A stretch of DNA of 64,000 nucleotides from positions 1 to 64,000 of the forward strand of contig NZ_MTAV01000032.1 of assembly GCF_002154695.1 (NCBI RefSeq), read 5' to 3'. This document shows, one piece after another, positions 1 through 8,675 of this stretch. Made by a program: the position numbers and the translations under genes. The stretch comes from Nostoc sp. T09. GTDB lineage: Bacteria > Cyanobacteriota > Cyanobacteriia > Cyanobacteriales > Nostocaceae. How positions within the stretch are numbered: position 1 is the first letter of the stretch; the number at the start of each line of letters is the position of its first letter. Under the pieces are notes generated by a model. It made no database searches. It saw only the letters and a program-made list of their open reading frames with translations, and was not told the origin of the DNA.

Positions 1-60
1 TGCAGGGCGATGCATTAATATAACAAGGCGATGCAATTCGATTGCAGGGCGATGCACTAA
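1..60. repeat. Partial 42-bp tandem repeat array (left of the ROCO gene)
   Basis: The window opens inside an array whose unit reads roughly GGCGATGCAATTCAATTGCA followed by a GGGCGAYGCATTAATATAACAA-type half. The same unit recurs at 3721-3917 on the other side of the large leucine-rich-repeat gene. There are no unique spacers between units, so it is a plain tandem repeat, not a CRISPR. The array probably continues to the left of the window. Confidence 0.8.
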
Positions 61-82
61 GTGGTTACGCAAAATTATTTAT

Positions 83-189
83 GTCATTGCGAGCGAAATG
101 AAATGTAGCGAAGCAATCTCCAAACCCTTGCGATTGCTACCCTGCGGGAAGGCTTCGCCTACATGTCGCTTCGCTCCATTCGCAATGAC
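83..189. repeat. Small inverted-repeat element (about 107 bp)
   Basis: The stretch is bounded by a perfect 10-bp inverted repeat, GTCATTGCGA at the left end and TCGCAATGAC at the right end. Its interior carries a CTGCGGGAAGGCTTCGCC-type palindromic core. No coding potential is seen. It resembles REP/MITE-like dispersed elements of cyanobacteria. Mobility is inferred, not shown. Confidence 0.6.
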
Positions 190-221
190 AAATGTATATT
201 TAATTTTGTATGAGTACTTAA

Positions 222-299
222 TATAACAAGCCGATGCGATGTCTACTACAAGCTGCTCTGCGTCTACGCATTCAAGACGCTCAAATCTCCGGCATACCG
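222..299. repeat. Repeat tail: AATATAACAA unit plus GTCTAC-type palindromic repeat
   Basis: A last ATATAACAAGCCGATGC half-unit is followed by GATGTCTACTACAAGCTGCT and a GCGTCTACGCATTC segment. Nearly the same composite (GATGTCTACGACAAGCTACC, then GCGTCTACAGATTC) ends the array on the far side of the gene, at 3913-3955. The gene between them is therefore bracketed by directly oriented copies of one composite repeat. Confidence 0.65.
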
Positions 300-3200
300 C
301 TATTTAACAGGGGGAAGCTTTAGTTCGATGTTTAATTTGCTTCCTATTTCCATAATATTATTTGTAAAATCTGTTATACCTGCGATCGGGGCAGCGACTA
401 CACTAGCAGCAGTTAGTAGAGCTAGTAGACGCTTTCTGAGTTTGGGTGTATTGCGTTCTTGTTCTGGCTTTTGAATTTCTGCTTCTACATCATCAATATC
501 AATAATGATGTCGTCGCGGATTTCTGGCGGGAATTGGGCGGCAGTTTGGCGCAGGTTGCCGATTAGTTGCAGAATTTCGGAGATGTTTGCGCCGCTGGTT
601 TGGGTGAAGTTAGAGGCTTGCTGACTGGCGTTGTCTTTGACTTCGTTGGCAAAATTGGCAATGTTTGCGCCTTGAAGGTTATTTGTGAATTGAGGATTTT
701 CTGACACAGCCTTTGCCTCAGCTTTATTAATAATTGGTCTGCTTACGGCTAGTTTAGCAATCTCTCGCATATCTTCGTATACAGTCCTATCATCTGCATC
801 GTTATCTCCTTTTTGTGATTTTCGACGCGATTCTATTGATTCGTAGCCGTCTAAAAGTTGACGTAAATCGAGTTTTAATTTTAGTTTGCCGATGGTGACT
901 GTCCTTTCACCCATTGCCTCAAGTCCTAGAAGTTCTTGGTAGTCGAGGGGGGGATGATTGGGATAGCCAGGGACAGGAACCCATTCGGTGATTTCGAGAT
1001 TGGGGAGACTTTTGTGGATTTTGTTGAAGACATCGCGGAGAATACCGAGAAATAAGCGGCGGGTTTCTTTGCGTCGGCTAATGGTGATGAAGATTTTTTT
1101 GTCTTCGGGATCGGCTTTGATGCGAGCGATGTTGTAGATTTCGTTGTGTTCTTGATATTGCAGCATTACTCCACTGCGCCAATAGATTTGGTTATGAATT
1201 TTTTCGTGGGTGATGACGATGAAGCGGGAAATGATGCTTTCGGGGAGAACTTTGTAATGGTATTGAAATTCTAGGGTTTCGCCTTCTAATTCTGTTGCGT
1301 CTGGTTGGTCTTTGGGTAGAAGTCCCGCAATCAGAAATTGTGGTGGCTGACATTCTAGGGCAAAGCAAAGCTCAAATTCTTTCATCAGCCCGATTAGATA
1401 GCCGTGACGCTGGGTGGGGTAACGCTCTGGATTGAGGATGCGGATGAGATCGGCGGAGGTGAAAATGCCTTTGCTTTTAGTTTTGAGAATTTCATCGCTT
1501 AGGAGTGCGTAAATACCTTCTGTCACCCAGTTGGGTTTGAGGACGTTGGTATCTTTGAGGATGGGGTGATCGCGGAAGTTGAGAACTAAGCCGAGTCGAT
1601 GCAGCAGATCGATCAGTTGCTCTTGGTTTTGTTCTTCGGGAATATTGTTTTTGTAGCAGATGCCGATATAGGAGTTGTAGCTGATAAAGTCTTCACTCAT
1701 GGATTCGAGTTTTTGTTTAACTTCAAACCATGTCAGGGGTAGAAGGTCGTAGACTTCTTTGAGGTTGGCGATTTGCTGCAAAATGGCGGCGCGAAGTTCA
1801 TCAATGCCGATATTCTCTTGGCAGGAAGTTTCGATAATGGCTTGGATGTTAGGATATTTTTCGCGTAATGCCTTGCGGTTGATGTCGAGGGGTTGTTCGT
1901 CTTTTTTGTTGCCAACGATAATCACGGGGGACTTTCCACCGAAGCTTTCGATTAGTTTCAGCCAATATTCGATGCGGTTTTCTTCTTCACTGGTGCGACA
2001 ATTACAGACTAGGAGATAGAGGCTGCGCTTAGTCAGAAAAAACTGATGGGTGGCATGATAAATTTCCTGTCCGCCAAAATCCCAAACATTCAAGCGGATG
2101 TCTTTGCTATTGACCTGCACGTTCCAAGTTTCTACATTGAGTCCGTCGGTTTGGGGTTGATTTTGATCGTATTGATTGTGGATTAGTCGCTCAATGAGGG
2201 ATGTTTTCCCGACGCTACCCTGTCCAATTAGTAAAAGTTTGGCTTCGTTGAGTGGACGCACTTCACCGCTACGGAGTAATCGCAAGTAATTGAAAATGTC
2301 TTCAACTGAACCAACATCATCAGAAGCTCCTAAAATCTCTGGTGAAATAGGAAGCGGATTTCTTCGTAAATCTAGTTGTTCTAATTTCGGCAAACTTTCG
2401 AGCGCCTCTGGTATCTCGGTAATTTGGTTGTTATAGAGGTCAAGCCTAGTCAGATTGGTTAATTTAGCAATCGCCTCTGGAAGCTTGGCAATTTGGTTGT
2501 AATTGAGGTCAAGCCTAGTCAGATTGGTTAATTTAGCCAGCGCCTCTGGAAGCTTGGTAATTTGGTTGATACCGAGACCAAGCTCTGTCAGATTGGTTAA
2601 TTTTGCGATTGCCTCTGGTATCTCGGTTATTTCGTTGGAAAAGAGGTAAAGTTCACTTAGATTGTTTAAATTACCGATCGCCTCTGGTATCTCGGTTATT
2701 TGGTTGTTATAGAGGTCAAGCACAGTCAGATTGGTTAATTTTGCGATCGCCTCTGGTATCTCGGTTATTTGGTTGTCACTGAGGTCAAGCCTAGCCAGAT
2801 TGGTTAATTTTGCGATTGCCTCTGGTATCTCGGTTATTTGGTTGTTACTGAGGTCAAGCAGCCTCAGATTGGTTAATTTTGTGATCGCCTCTGGTATCTC
2901 GGTTATTTGGTTTTTATGGAGGACAAGCACAGTCAGATTGGTTAATTTTGCGATTGCCTCTGGTATCTCGGTTATTTGGTTGTTACTGAGGTCAAGCAGC
3001 CTCAGATTGGTTAATTTAGTGATCGCTTCTGGAATCTGGGTTATTTGGTTGTAACTGAGGTCAAGCTGCGTCAGATTGGTTAATTTTGCGATCGCATCAG
3101 GTATCTCGGTTATTTGGTTGTTACTGAGGATAAGCTGCGTCAGATTGGTTAATTTTGCGATCGCATCAGGTATTTCAGTTAGCTTTACTCGAATTAAGAT

Positions 3201-3524
3201 AAGTTTCTCTAAATGTAGTATTTGCGTTACCACATTGGTGATGCTCTCTAAAGGATTGCCACTAATATCCAACTTACGCAAATTAGGCAAACCCAATAGT
3301 TCAAGTGGAAGCGTTTTTAAATTGTTGCCTGAAATCTTTTGGAGATGGCGGTTTCCTACGACTTCATAACCTTCAACCTTCTTTCCCAAAATCAAAGACT
3401 CAAGCTGCTGCAACTTACCAATTTCCCTAGGTAACTCAGTCAACTCTTGCCCCGACAAGTCTAACTCTCGCCAACCCTCAGCCGCCGCGCGATCTATCAG
3501 TAGCAATAACTCATCCTGCGTCAT
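300..3524 (-). CDS. ROCO-family protein: leucine-rich repeats, Roc GTPase, COR domain
   Basis: This 1074-residue protein has an N-terminal leucine-rich-repeat solenoid (about residues 15-400). About a dozen 23-residue units of the form LTNLxxLDLxxNQITEIPEAIAK are nearly identical at DNA level. A Ras-like Roc GTPase follows, with P-loop GQGSVGKT (K440), switch motif DFGGQ near 490 and NKKD near 550, then a COR-like region to about 800. The C-terminal 150 residues carry an NxxxQxSNF-type stretch and a hydrophobic segment (LLALLTAASVVAAPIAG) that may touch the membrane. ROCO proteins are GTP-regulated signalling scaffolds, here without a kinase domain. The ligand and output are unknown. The gene stands alone between repeats. 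Start is the ATG at 3524; no strong ribosome-binding site precedes it. Confidence 0.93.
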   Translation of the reverse strand: MTQDELLLLIDRAAAEGWRELDLSGQELTELPREIGKLQQLESLILGKKVEGYEVVGNRHLQKISGNNLKTLPLELLGLPNLRKLDISGNPLESITNVVTQILHLEKLILIRVKLTEIPDAIAKLTNLTQLILSNNQITEIPDAIAKLTNLTQLDLSYNQITQIPEAITKLTNLRLLDLSNNQITEIPEAIAKLTNLTVLVLHKNQITEIPEAITKLTNLRLLDLSNNQITEIPEAIAKLTNLARLDLSDNQITEIPEAIAKLTNLTVLDLYNNQITEIPEAIGNLNNLSELYLFSNEITEIPEAIAKLTNLTELGLGINQITKLPEALAKLTNLTRLDLNYNQIAKLPEAIAKLTNLTRLDLYNNQITEIPEALESLPKLEQLDLRRNPLPISPEILGASDDVGSVEDIFNYLRLLRSGEVRPLNEAKLLLIGQGSVGKTSLIERLIHNQYDQNQPQTDGLNVETWNVQVNSKDIRLNVWDFGGQEIYHATHQFFLTKRSLYLLVCNCRTSEEENRIEYWLKLIESFGGKSPVIIVGNKKDEQPLDINRKALREKYPNIQAIIETSCQENIGIDELRAAILQQIANLKEVYDLLPLTWFEVKQKLESMSEDFISYNSYIGICYKNNIPEEQNQEQLIDLLHRLGLVLNFRDHPILKDTNVLKPNWVTEGIYALLSDEILKTKSKGIFTSADLIRILNPERYPTQRHGYLIGLMKEFELCFALECQPPQFLIAGLLPKDQPDATELEGETLEFQYHYKVLPESIISRFIVITHEKIHNQIYWRSGVMLQYQEHNEIYNIARIKADPEDKKIFITISRRKETRRLFLGILRDVFNKIHKSLPNLEITEWVPVPGYPNHPPLDYQELLGLEAMGERTVTIGKLKLKLDLRQLLDGYESIESRRKSQKGDNDADDRTVYEDMREIAKLAVSRPIINKAEAKAVSENPQFTNNLQGANIANFANEVKDNASQQASNFTQTSGANISEILQLIGNLRQTAAQFPPEIRDDIIIDIDDVEAEIQKPEQERNTPKLRKRLLALLTAASVVAAPIAGITDFTNNIMEIGSKLNIELKLPPVK

Positions 3525-3720
3525 AATTCCAAGGAAAAGGGTAAAAGGAAAGAAGATTGATAAAAATTATACAAAAGGCAGAAGGCAGGTGGTCACTGAG
3601 CGAAGTCGAAGTGAGGCAGATGGCAGAAGGTAAAACTATTGCTATCCCTAGCATTTACGCTTTCAAGATATCCTAACTTATGTAACTATACCTATAATCA
3701 CCTGATACAATCGCATTGTT
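3525..3720. other. Intergenic, no gene; short dispersed repeats
   Basis: It holds short repetitive pieces such as GGCAGAAGGCAG and CACTGAGCGAAGTCGAAGTG, which are common filler in filamentous cyanobacterial genomes. I see no open frame, clear promoter or RNA gene. Confidence 0.5.
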
Positions 3721-3955
3721 ATCCGATGCAATTCAATTGCAGGGCGACGCATTAATATAACAAGGCGATGCAATTCAATTGCAGGGCGACGCATTAATAT
3801 AACAAGGCGATGCAATTGAATTGCAGACCGATGCATTAATATGACGAGGCGATGCATTAATATAACAAGGCGATGCAATTGAATTGCAGGGCGATGCATT
3901 AATATAACAAGGCGATGCGATGTCTACGACAAGCTACCCCGCGTCTACAGATTCC
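3721..3955. repeat. 42-bp tandem repeat array (right of the ROCO gene)
   Basis: About four and a half units of a 42-bp repeat run without spacers, then end in the GTCTAC-type composite tail. Each unit contains the near-palindrome GCAATTSAATTGC. Because 42 is a multiple of three, the array leaves an open frame on the minus strand (3899-3678) that encodes only a monotonous His/Arg/Leu/Ile peptide. I treat that frame as an artefact. The same unit lies at 1-60. Confidence 0.85.
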
Positions 3956-4014
3956 ATACACTCGCATACCCGACATAACGCCCGCAGGCTGTAAGCCTGG
4001 GGCTATCAGTACAA

Positions 4015-4059
4015 AGCCCACCTTCGTGGGCTAAAAAAATTAGCCTGCAAACGCAGGCT
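4015..4059 (-). terminator. Tandem hairpins, likely terminator of pntAB
   Basis: Read on the minus strand, AGCCTGCGTTTGCAGGCT (7-bp stem) is followed at once by AATTTTTTT, then by a second hairpin AGCCCACGAAGGTGGGCT. The first has stem plus U-tract, as in intrinsic termination, and lies about 75 bases after the pntB stop. Another hairpin-like repeat (CGCCCGCAGGCTGTAAGCCT) is adjacent, so these may be dispersed palindromic repeats recruited as terminators. Confidence 0.6.
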
Positions 4060-4135
4060 TTGTTCGATTAGCCGCACCCTTCTAGGGTGACGGCGGGATT
4101 GCGGGATAAGCCAGAGGTATTCTCACCAACAATGG

Positions 4136-5587
4136 TTAAGTAGAAAATGCTGGTTTTGCGGTTAGCTTAAGATTGACCCTTTCCTCGCTCAACTCGGCAA
4201 GTTTGCCAACAGTAGCATCAATATTTTTCCTGGCATCACCAAATAACATCAAGGTATTGTGCTTGTAAAATAGTGGATTTTCCACTCCGGCGTAGCCACT
4301 AGCCATACTGCGCTTCATGACAATCACAGTACCAGCTTTCCAAACCTCAAGTACTGGCATTCCCGCAATTGGGCTGTTGGGGTTTTCTAAGGCGCTAGGG
4401 TTAACAGTGTCATTAGCACCAATGACTAACACTACATCTGTCTCAGTGAAATCCTCATTAATTTCATCCATCTCTAATACGATGTCGTAGGGAACTTTCG
4501 CTTCCGCTAACAGCACATTCATGTGTCCAGGCATACGACCGGCTACAGGATGGATACCAAAACGAACTTTAATGCCGCGATCGCGCAATCGTTTGACAAT
4601 TTCTGAGACTCCATGTTGTGCCTGCGCTACTGCCATACCGTAGCCAGGGACGATAATCACACTCTTGGCACGAGATAGGAGTTCAACTGTGTCTTCAACT
4701 GTGGTTACAGTAACTTTACCCTCTATCTGTTCGCCATCTCCAGCACTTGCACTTGTCTGAGCGCCAAAACCTCCTAAAATGACGCTGATGAAGGAACGGT
4801 TCATGGCTTTGCACATGATGTAGCTGAGGATCGCCCCACTACTACCTACCAAGGCACCTGTGATGATCAGCAAATCGTTCGATAGCATGAAACCAGCAGC
4901 AGCAGCAGCCCATCCTGAGTAGCTGTTGAGCATGGAAATCACTACCGGCATATCAGCACCGCCAATGGCCATGACGAGATGAATGCCTAAGACTGAGGCA
5001 ATTGCAGACATGATCAATAGCGGTTGCAGTCCAGTTATTGCCTCTGCACCAATAAATTGGCTACCAAGCCAGATTGCAGCCGCAAGCATAGTCAAGTTCA
5101 GTAAGTGCCGTCCTGGTAGTAGTAACGGTTTGCTGCTGATGATACCCCGCAGTTTACCAAAGGCAATAATCGAACCTGTAAAGGTGACTGCACCAATAAA
5201 TACACCAACAAATATTTCTATTTGGTGAATTGTGGATTCTACAGGCGTGAGCGATCGCGATTCTTGGAGATAATTGGCAATACCTACCAGAACTGCGGCT
5301 GCACCGACAAAACTATGCAGAATTGCCACTAGTTCTGGCATGGAAGTCATCGCCACCCGCGAAGCAACAATTGCACCAATCACGGCTCCGGGGATAACAA
5401 CTGACCCCAAGATGCCGTAAGCATTCATATCTAGGGAAAGCGCTGTAGCCACGAAGGCAATCAGCATTCCCACAATGCCGTAAACATTGCCTTGGCGAGC
5501 AGTTTCCTGGTCAGACAGTCCCCCTAGGCTGAGAATGAATAAGGCGCTAGCCACAATATACGCCACTGTCAGTAAGTTATTTGACAT
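4136..5587 (-). CDS. pntB: NAD(P) transhydrogenase subunit beta
   Basis: The 483-residue protein matches the usual length of the membrane beta subunit of proton-translocating transhydrogenase, which transfers hydride from NADH to NADP+ using the proton gradient. The first ~275 residues are a multi-helix membrane domain. The C-terminal ~175 residues form the NADP(H)-binding domain III, with [32 protein letters not shown] and [12 protein letters not shown] motifs. It starts 9 bases after the pntA stop, with a possible AAAGGTAG ribosome-binding site inside the end of pntA, so the two are co-transcribed and probably translationally linked. Confidence 0.97.
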   Translation of the reverse strand: MSNNLLTVAYIVASALFILSLGGLSDQETARQGNVYGIVGMLIAFVATALSLDMNAYGILGSVVIPGAVIGAIVASRVAMTSMPELVAILHSFVGAAAVLVGIANYLQESRSLTPVESTIHQIEIFVGVFIGAVTFTGSIIAFGKLRGIISSKPLLLPGRHLLNLTMLAAAIWLGSQFIGAEAITGLQPLLIMSAIASVLGIHLVMAIGGADMPVVISMLNSYSGWAAAAAGFMLSNDLLIITGALVGSSGAILSYIMCKAMNRSFISVILGGFGAQTSASAGDGEQIEGKVTVTTVEDTVELLSRAKSVIIVPGYGMAVAQAQHGVSEIVKRLRDRGIKVRFGIHPVAGRMPGHMNVLLAEAKVPYDIVLEMDEINEDFTETDVVLVIGANDTVNPSALENPNSPIAGMPVLEVWKAGTVIVMKRSMASGYAGVENPLFYKHNTLMLFGDARKNIDATVGKLAELSEERVNLKLTAKPAFST

Positions 5588-5596
5588 ATTTTTGTT

Positions 5597-7186
5597 CTAC
5601 CTTTGGAACATCTTGAGCATTCGTTGAGTGACTAGGAAACCGCCGGAAATGTTAATCGTGCCTACGAGAATTGCGATCGCTCCCAGAATAGTAGTAGATG
5701 AGCTTGCTCCTCCAGAGATTTGCAACATCCCGCCAATAATGATGATGCCGCTAATAGCGTTGGTGACGCTCATCAGTGGTGTGTGCAAAGCAGGTTTCAC
5801 ATTCCAAATCACTTGCCACCCAATAAAGCAAGCTAGGACAAATACTATGAAATGAGAAAGGAATTCTGGAGGCGCATTAATACCAATACCGAGTAAGGCT
5901 AAACCAACTAAGAGTAGCCAGAGAAAGTTACTTCCACCTTTTGCAGAACTGGGAGTTGAGGAGATTGAGGCAGTTGTTAAGACTGGGGTAGGCTCTTTGA
6001 CTTTATCTTCACTTTTGCTACTTTTGTTTTCTGTTACCTCTACTTTTTTCTCAATCTTTGGTGGGGGATAAGTAATCTCGCCAGCATGAACAACTAAGGC
6101 ACTCCTAATTACCTCATCTTCGAGATTGATTTGGAAATTACTCGCTCCACCCATGTCTTCGAGCAGATGGCAAAGATTGTTACCGTAAAGTTGACTGGCT
6201 TGTTGCGCCATCCGGCTGGGTAAATCTGTCAAACCTACAATCGTTACTCCCTTGTAACGGTAGATTTCCCCAGGATGAGTACAAGCGCAATTACCACCTT
6301 GCTCTGCTGCCAAATCAACGATAACTGACCCCTCTTTCATGCTTTCAACCATTTCTTGGGTAATCAGCACAGGTGCTTTTCTACCAGGGATGAGGGCTGT
6401 GGTAATGATGATGTCAACTTCTTGAGCTTGAGCAGCAAACAATTCCATCTCAGCTTTGATAAATTCGTCGCTCATCACCTTGGCGTAGCCGCCTTCACCA
6501 GTACCGTCTTCGGCAAAGTTGAGTTCGAGAAACTCTGCACCTAAGCTTTCTACCTGCTCTTTCACTACCAAGCGGGTATCAAAAGCTCGTACAATTGCAC
6601 CCAATCCCTTTGCAGTACCAATTGCTGCTAATCCCGCTACACCAACCCCAATAATCATCACCTTTGCAGGTGGCACTTTGCCCGCTGCCGTAATCTGACC
6701 GTTAAAGAAACGCCCAAAGTGGTTAGCAGCTTCAATCACCGCACGGTAGCCAGCGAGATTTGCCATCGAACTTAAGGCATCCAGCTTTTGTGCCCGACTG
6801 ATACGGGGGATGGCATCCATCGCCAACACTGTAGCCTGGCGTGCTACCAGTTTTTGTAGTAGTTCAGGATTTTGGGCAGGCCAGATAAAACTGATCAGCG
6901 TGCTTCCCTGATGCAGGAAATCTGCCTCATGTTTACATTCATCAGGATGCATTTGGGGTGGGCGCACTTTAAGTACAATATCTGCCTCTGCCCATAAAGT
7001 TGCAGCATCCGGAGCAATCTGGCAATTTGCTTGAGTATAAGCATCATCAGCAAAGTTTGCCGCACAACCAGCATTTCTCTCAACCAGCACATCAAAACCA
7101 AGCTTTTGCAACCGTTTGGCTGTGTCTGGCGTAGCTGCTACACGGTGTTCGTCAGGATAGACTTCCTTTGGAATACCAACCTTCAT
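5597..7186 (-). CDS. pntA: NAD(P) transhydrogenase subunit alpha (fused form)
   Basis: The 529-residue protein combines the NAD(H)-binding domain I with the C-terminal membrane part of the alpha subunit, as in the E. coli-type single-chain alpha. Residues 1-380 show the AlaDH/PNT fold: [17 protein letters not shown] at the N-terminus, [20 protein letters not shown] and the Rossmann loop [19 protein letters not shown] charged linker (about 380-415, rich in K/E/S/T) leads to about four transmembrane helices (420-525). The ATG at 7186 is preceded by AAAAGGAGAACACCA, a strong ribosome-binding site. It is the first gene of the pntAB operon. Confidence 0.97.
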   Translation of the reverse strand: MKVGIPKEVYPDEHRVAATPDTAKRLQKLGFDVLVERNAGCAANFADDAYTQANCQIAPDAATLWAEADIVLKVRPPQMHPDECKHEADFLHQGSTLISFIWPAQNPELLQKLVARQATVLAMDAIPRISRAQKLDALSSMANLAGYRAVIEAANHFGRFFNGQITAAGKVPPAKVMIIGVGVAGLAAIGTAKGLGAIVRAFDTRLVVKEQVESLGAEFLELNFAEDGTGEGGYAKVMSDEFIKAEMELFAAQAQEVDIIITTALIPGRKAPVLITQEMVESMKEGSVIVDLAAEQGGNCACTHPGEIYRYKGVTIVGLTDLPSRMAQQASQLYGNNLCHLLEDMGGASNFQINLEDEVIRSALVVHAGEITYPPPKIEKKVEVTENKSSKSEDKVKEPTPVLTTASISSTPSSAKGGSNFLWLLLVGLALLGIGINAPPEFLSHFIVFVLACFIGWQVIWNVKPALHTPLMSVTNAISGIIIIGGMLQISGGASSSTTILGAIAILVGTINISGGFLVTQRMLKMFQR

Positions 7187-7254
7187 TGGTGTTCTCCTTT
7201 TGATTTAGCTGAGTTCCCCAAATAAAGAGAGACACTAAGCAATTCAAAATTCAT

Positions 7255-7388
7255 AGGACTTACGCAAGTGTCATAGATTTCGCGTTGAGGCTGTCAATTG
7301 TCAATGGTCAATAGTTCTTAGACTTTTGACTTTGGACTGTTGACTCTTGACAACCTTTTTATTGAGTGTGCCAGTTGCGTAAGTTCTA
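7255..7388. repeat. MITE-like element with GACTTACGCAA terminal inverted repeats
   Basis: The left end AGGACTTACGCAAGTG and the reverse complement of the right end, AGAACTTACGCAACTG, match at 14 of 16 positions. Flanks contain AATTCA on each side, a possible target duplication. The 134-bp interior is filled with TTGACTNTTGAC-like short repeats and encodes nothing. Ends of the ACTTACGCA type are known from insertion sequences in cyanobacteria, so this may be a non-autonomous derivative. Confidence 0.6.
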
Positions 7389-8675
7389 ATTCAAATCTAG
7401 TTGTTGATAGCTATCCTGGCTGCTGGCTGTATGCAAGTTAAATTTGGAATCCTGAGATAACAAAGGGTCTACAAAATGAAGGATTCCAGTGTTTAGTTTA
7501 TGTGTTGCTAGTAGCGATCGCCGCTAGCCGGAGGTTTAGATCTTGCACCAACCTCAAAAATACTCTGAAATAAATTTTGGTACGCCAATCGCACGCCACT
7601 TATGGGAATGGGGAGAACTCTCCGAAGATTGGATGCCTTCTCTACCCTATCCTGCGGGAACTCTCTTCTCCTGCGGAGACGCCGCGCTAACGGCAAACCA
7701 CTTTTCAGGTGTCTACAGCGGAAGCTGCTCCAACAACCCTTGTAAACAAAGTGTCTTTGCTTTTTGCCTCCCCTACTCAGGTTTTATCTTTAATATTTGG
7801 TTGAATTACTTATGTTAAACATAATATTTAGTATAGTGTATTGTATTTAAATTTGTAGTAATTCTTCATAAGTTTTTAAATAATTATCAGCAGAAAAAAT
7901 TGTTGCAATTTTGATATTCTTAAGATTTACATTTAATTGCAAAAGACAAAAACCTTAGTAACTTGCCATTTAAATTAATACAAGTTTCTAGTTATTTTAG
8001 AAAGCAGATATGTAATTACTCTAGAATATATTTTGCTTATTTTTAGCGAATTTGCTATCACTATGCTAGTAAATTAAACCGAAAATAAAAGATTTAAAAT
8101 TGAATATTATACTTTATATAGTATATCCGAAAAAATCAAAGTTTTATGTCTGTAACTGAACTTTGCATTCGGCTGTGATATTTACTAATGTGGTCTACTT
8201 GCAAACTTTTAACCATAACCCTTCCAAAAAATAATCCTGAATGCTGATGTGATTAGTCAGAATTCAGGTAATAGGTATTAACAGAGGGAAGACTTAGCTT
8301 AGAGGAACGAAATCCTAAACAAAGCATGGACAAAACTAGAATATTGCTGTTATTTGACAATATTATATTGCGAGATAACAGCGTTCTTGCCTGTTAATTA
8401 AATTGAATATGAGCTATTAAATCTGCCAGGAAAGGTGTCTAGCTTTAATTAATAAATTAACACTATATATCTAGGGGTAAATATATTGCAACTAAACTTT
8501 ACTTTTAAGAAATAAATGCTCTAGAATTGCTAATTACTCAACTAGACACTGACTCAAATGACTTTCCGTACCATTACCAGTGCTGGTAACCAAATGGCGA
8601 TCGCTACAGATGGCAAGCAGGGGAGGTAAACAATTTAAAATTAACCCTATTGCCTTTTAACCCTTGAGCCAAAAC
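7389..8675. other. Long intergenic region, no convincing gene
   Basis: About 1.3 kb without a supported gene. The open frame at 7543-7818 (plus) is built over a degenerate palindromic repeat (CCTGCGGGAACTC, GCGGAGACGCCGCGC) and has no recognisable product. From 7800 to 8500 the sequence is very AT-rich. A nested hairpin lies at 8346-8382. At 8559 a short frame of 23 codons (MTFRTITSAGNQMAIATDGK...) begins after a HIP1-rich stretch and could be a gene remnant. Confidence 0.5.
8346..8382. other. Nested inverted repeat, possible RNA hairpin
   Basis: Outer arms GCTGTTAT and ATAACAGC enclose four-base asymmetric sides and an inner perfect palindrome CAATATTATATTG. The whole folds as one long stem with an internal loop on either strand. 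There is no U-tract, so it is not a classical terminator. It sits in the middle of the AT-rich gap between pntA and the amidase gene. Confidence 0.4.

Noticed and set aside
3678-3899. Minus-strand open frame of 73 codons
   Set aside because: It is the translation of the 42-bp tandem repeat, whose length is a multiple of three; the peptide is a monotonous repeat without real protein features.
3721-3917. Possible CRISPR array
   Set aside because: The units abut one another with no unique spacers, and no cas gene is in the window.
7543-7818. Plus-strand open frame of 91 codons
   Set aside because: It runs across a degenerate palindromic repeat, has no ribosome-binding site and no recognisable product.
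8559-8630. 23-codon frame with a good composition
   Set aside because: Too short and unsupported; it may be a gene remnant but cannot be called.
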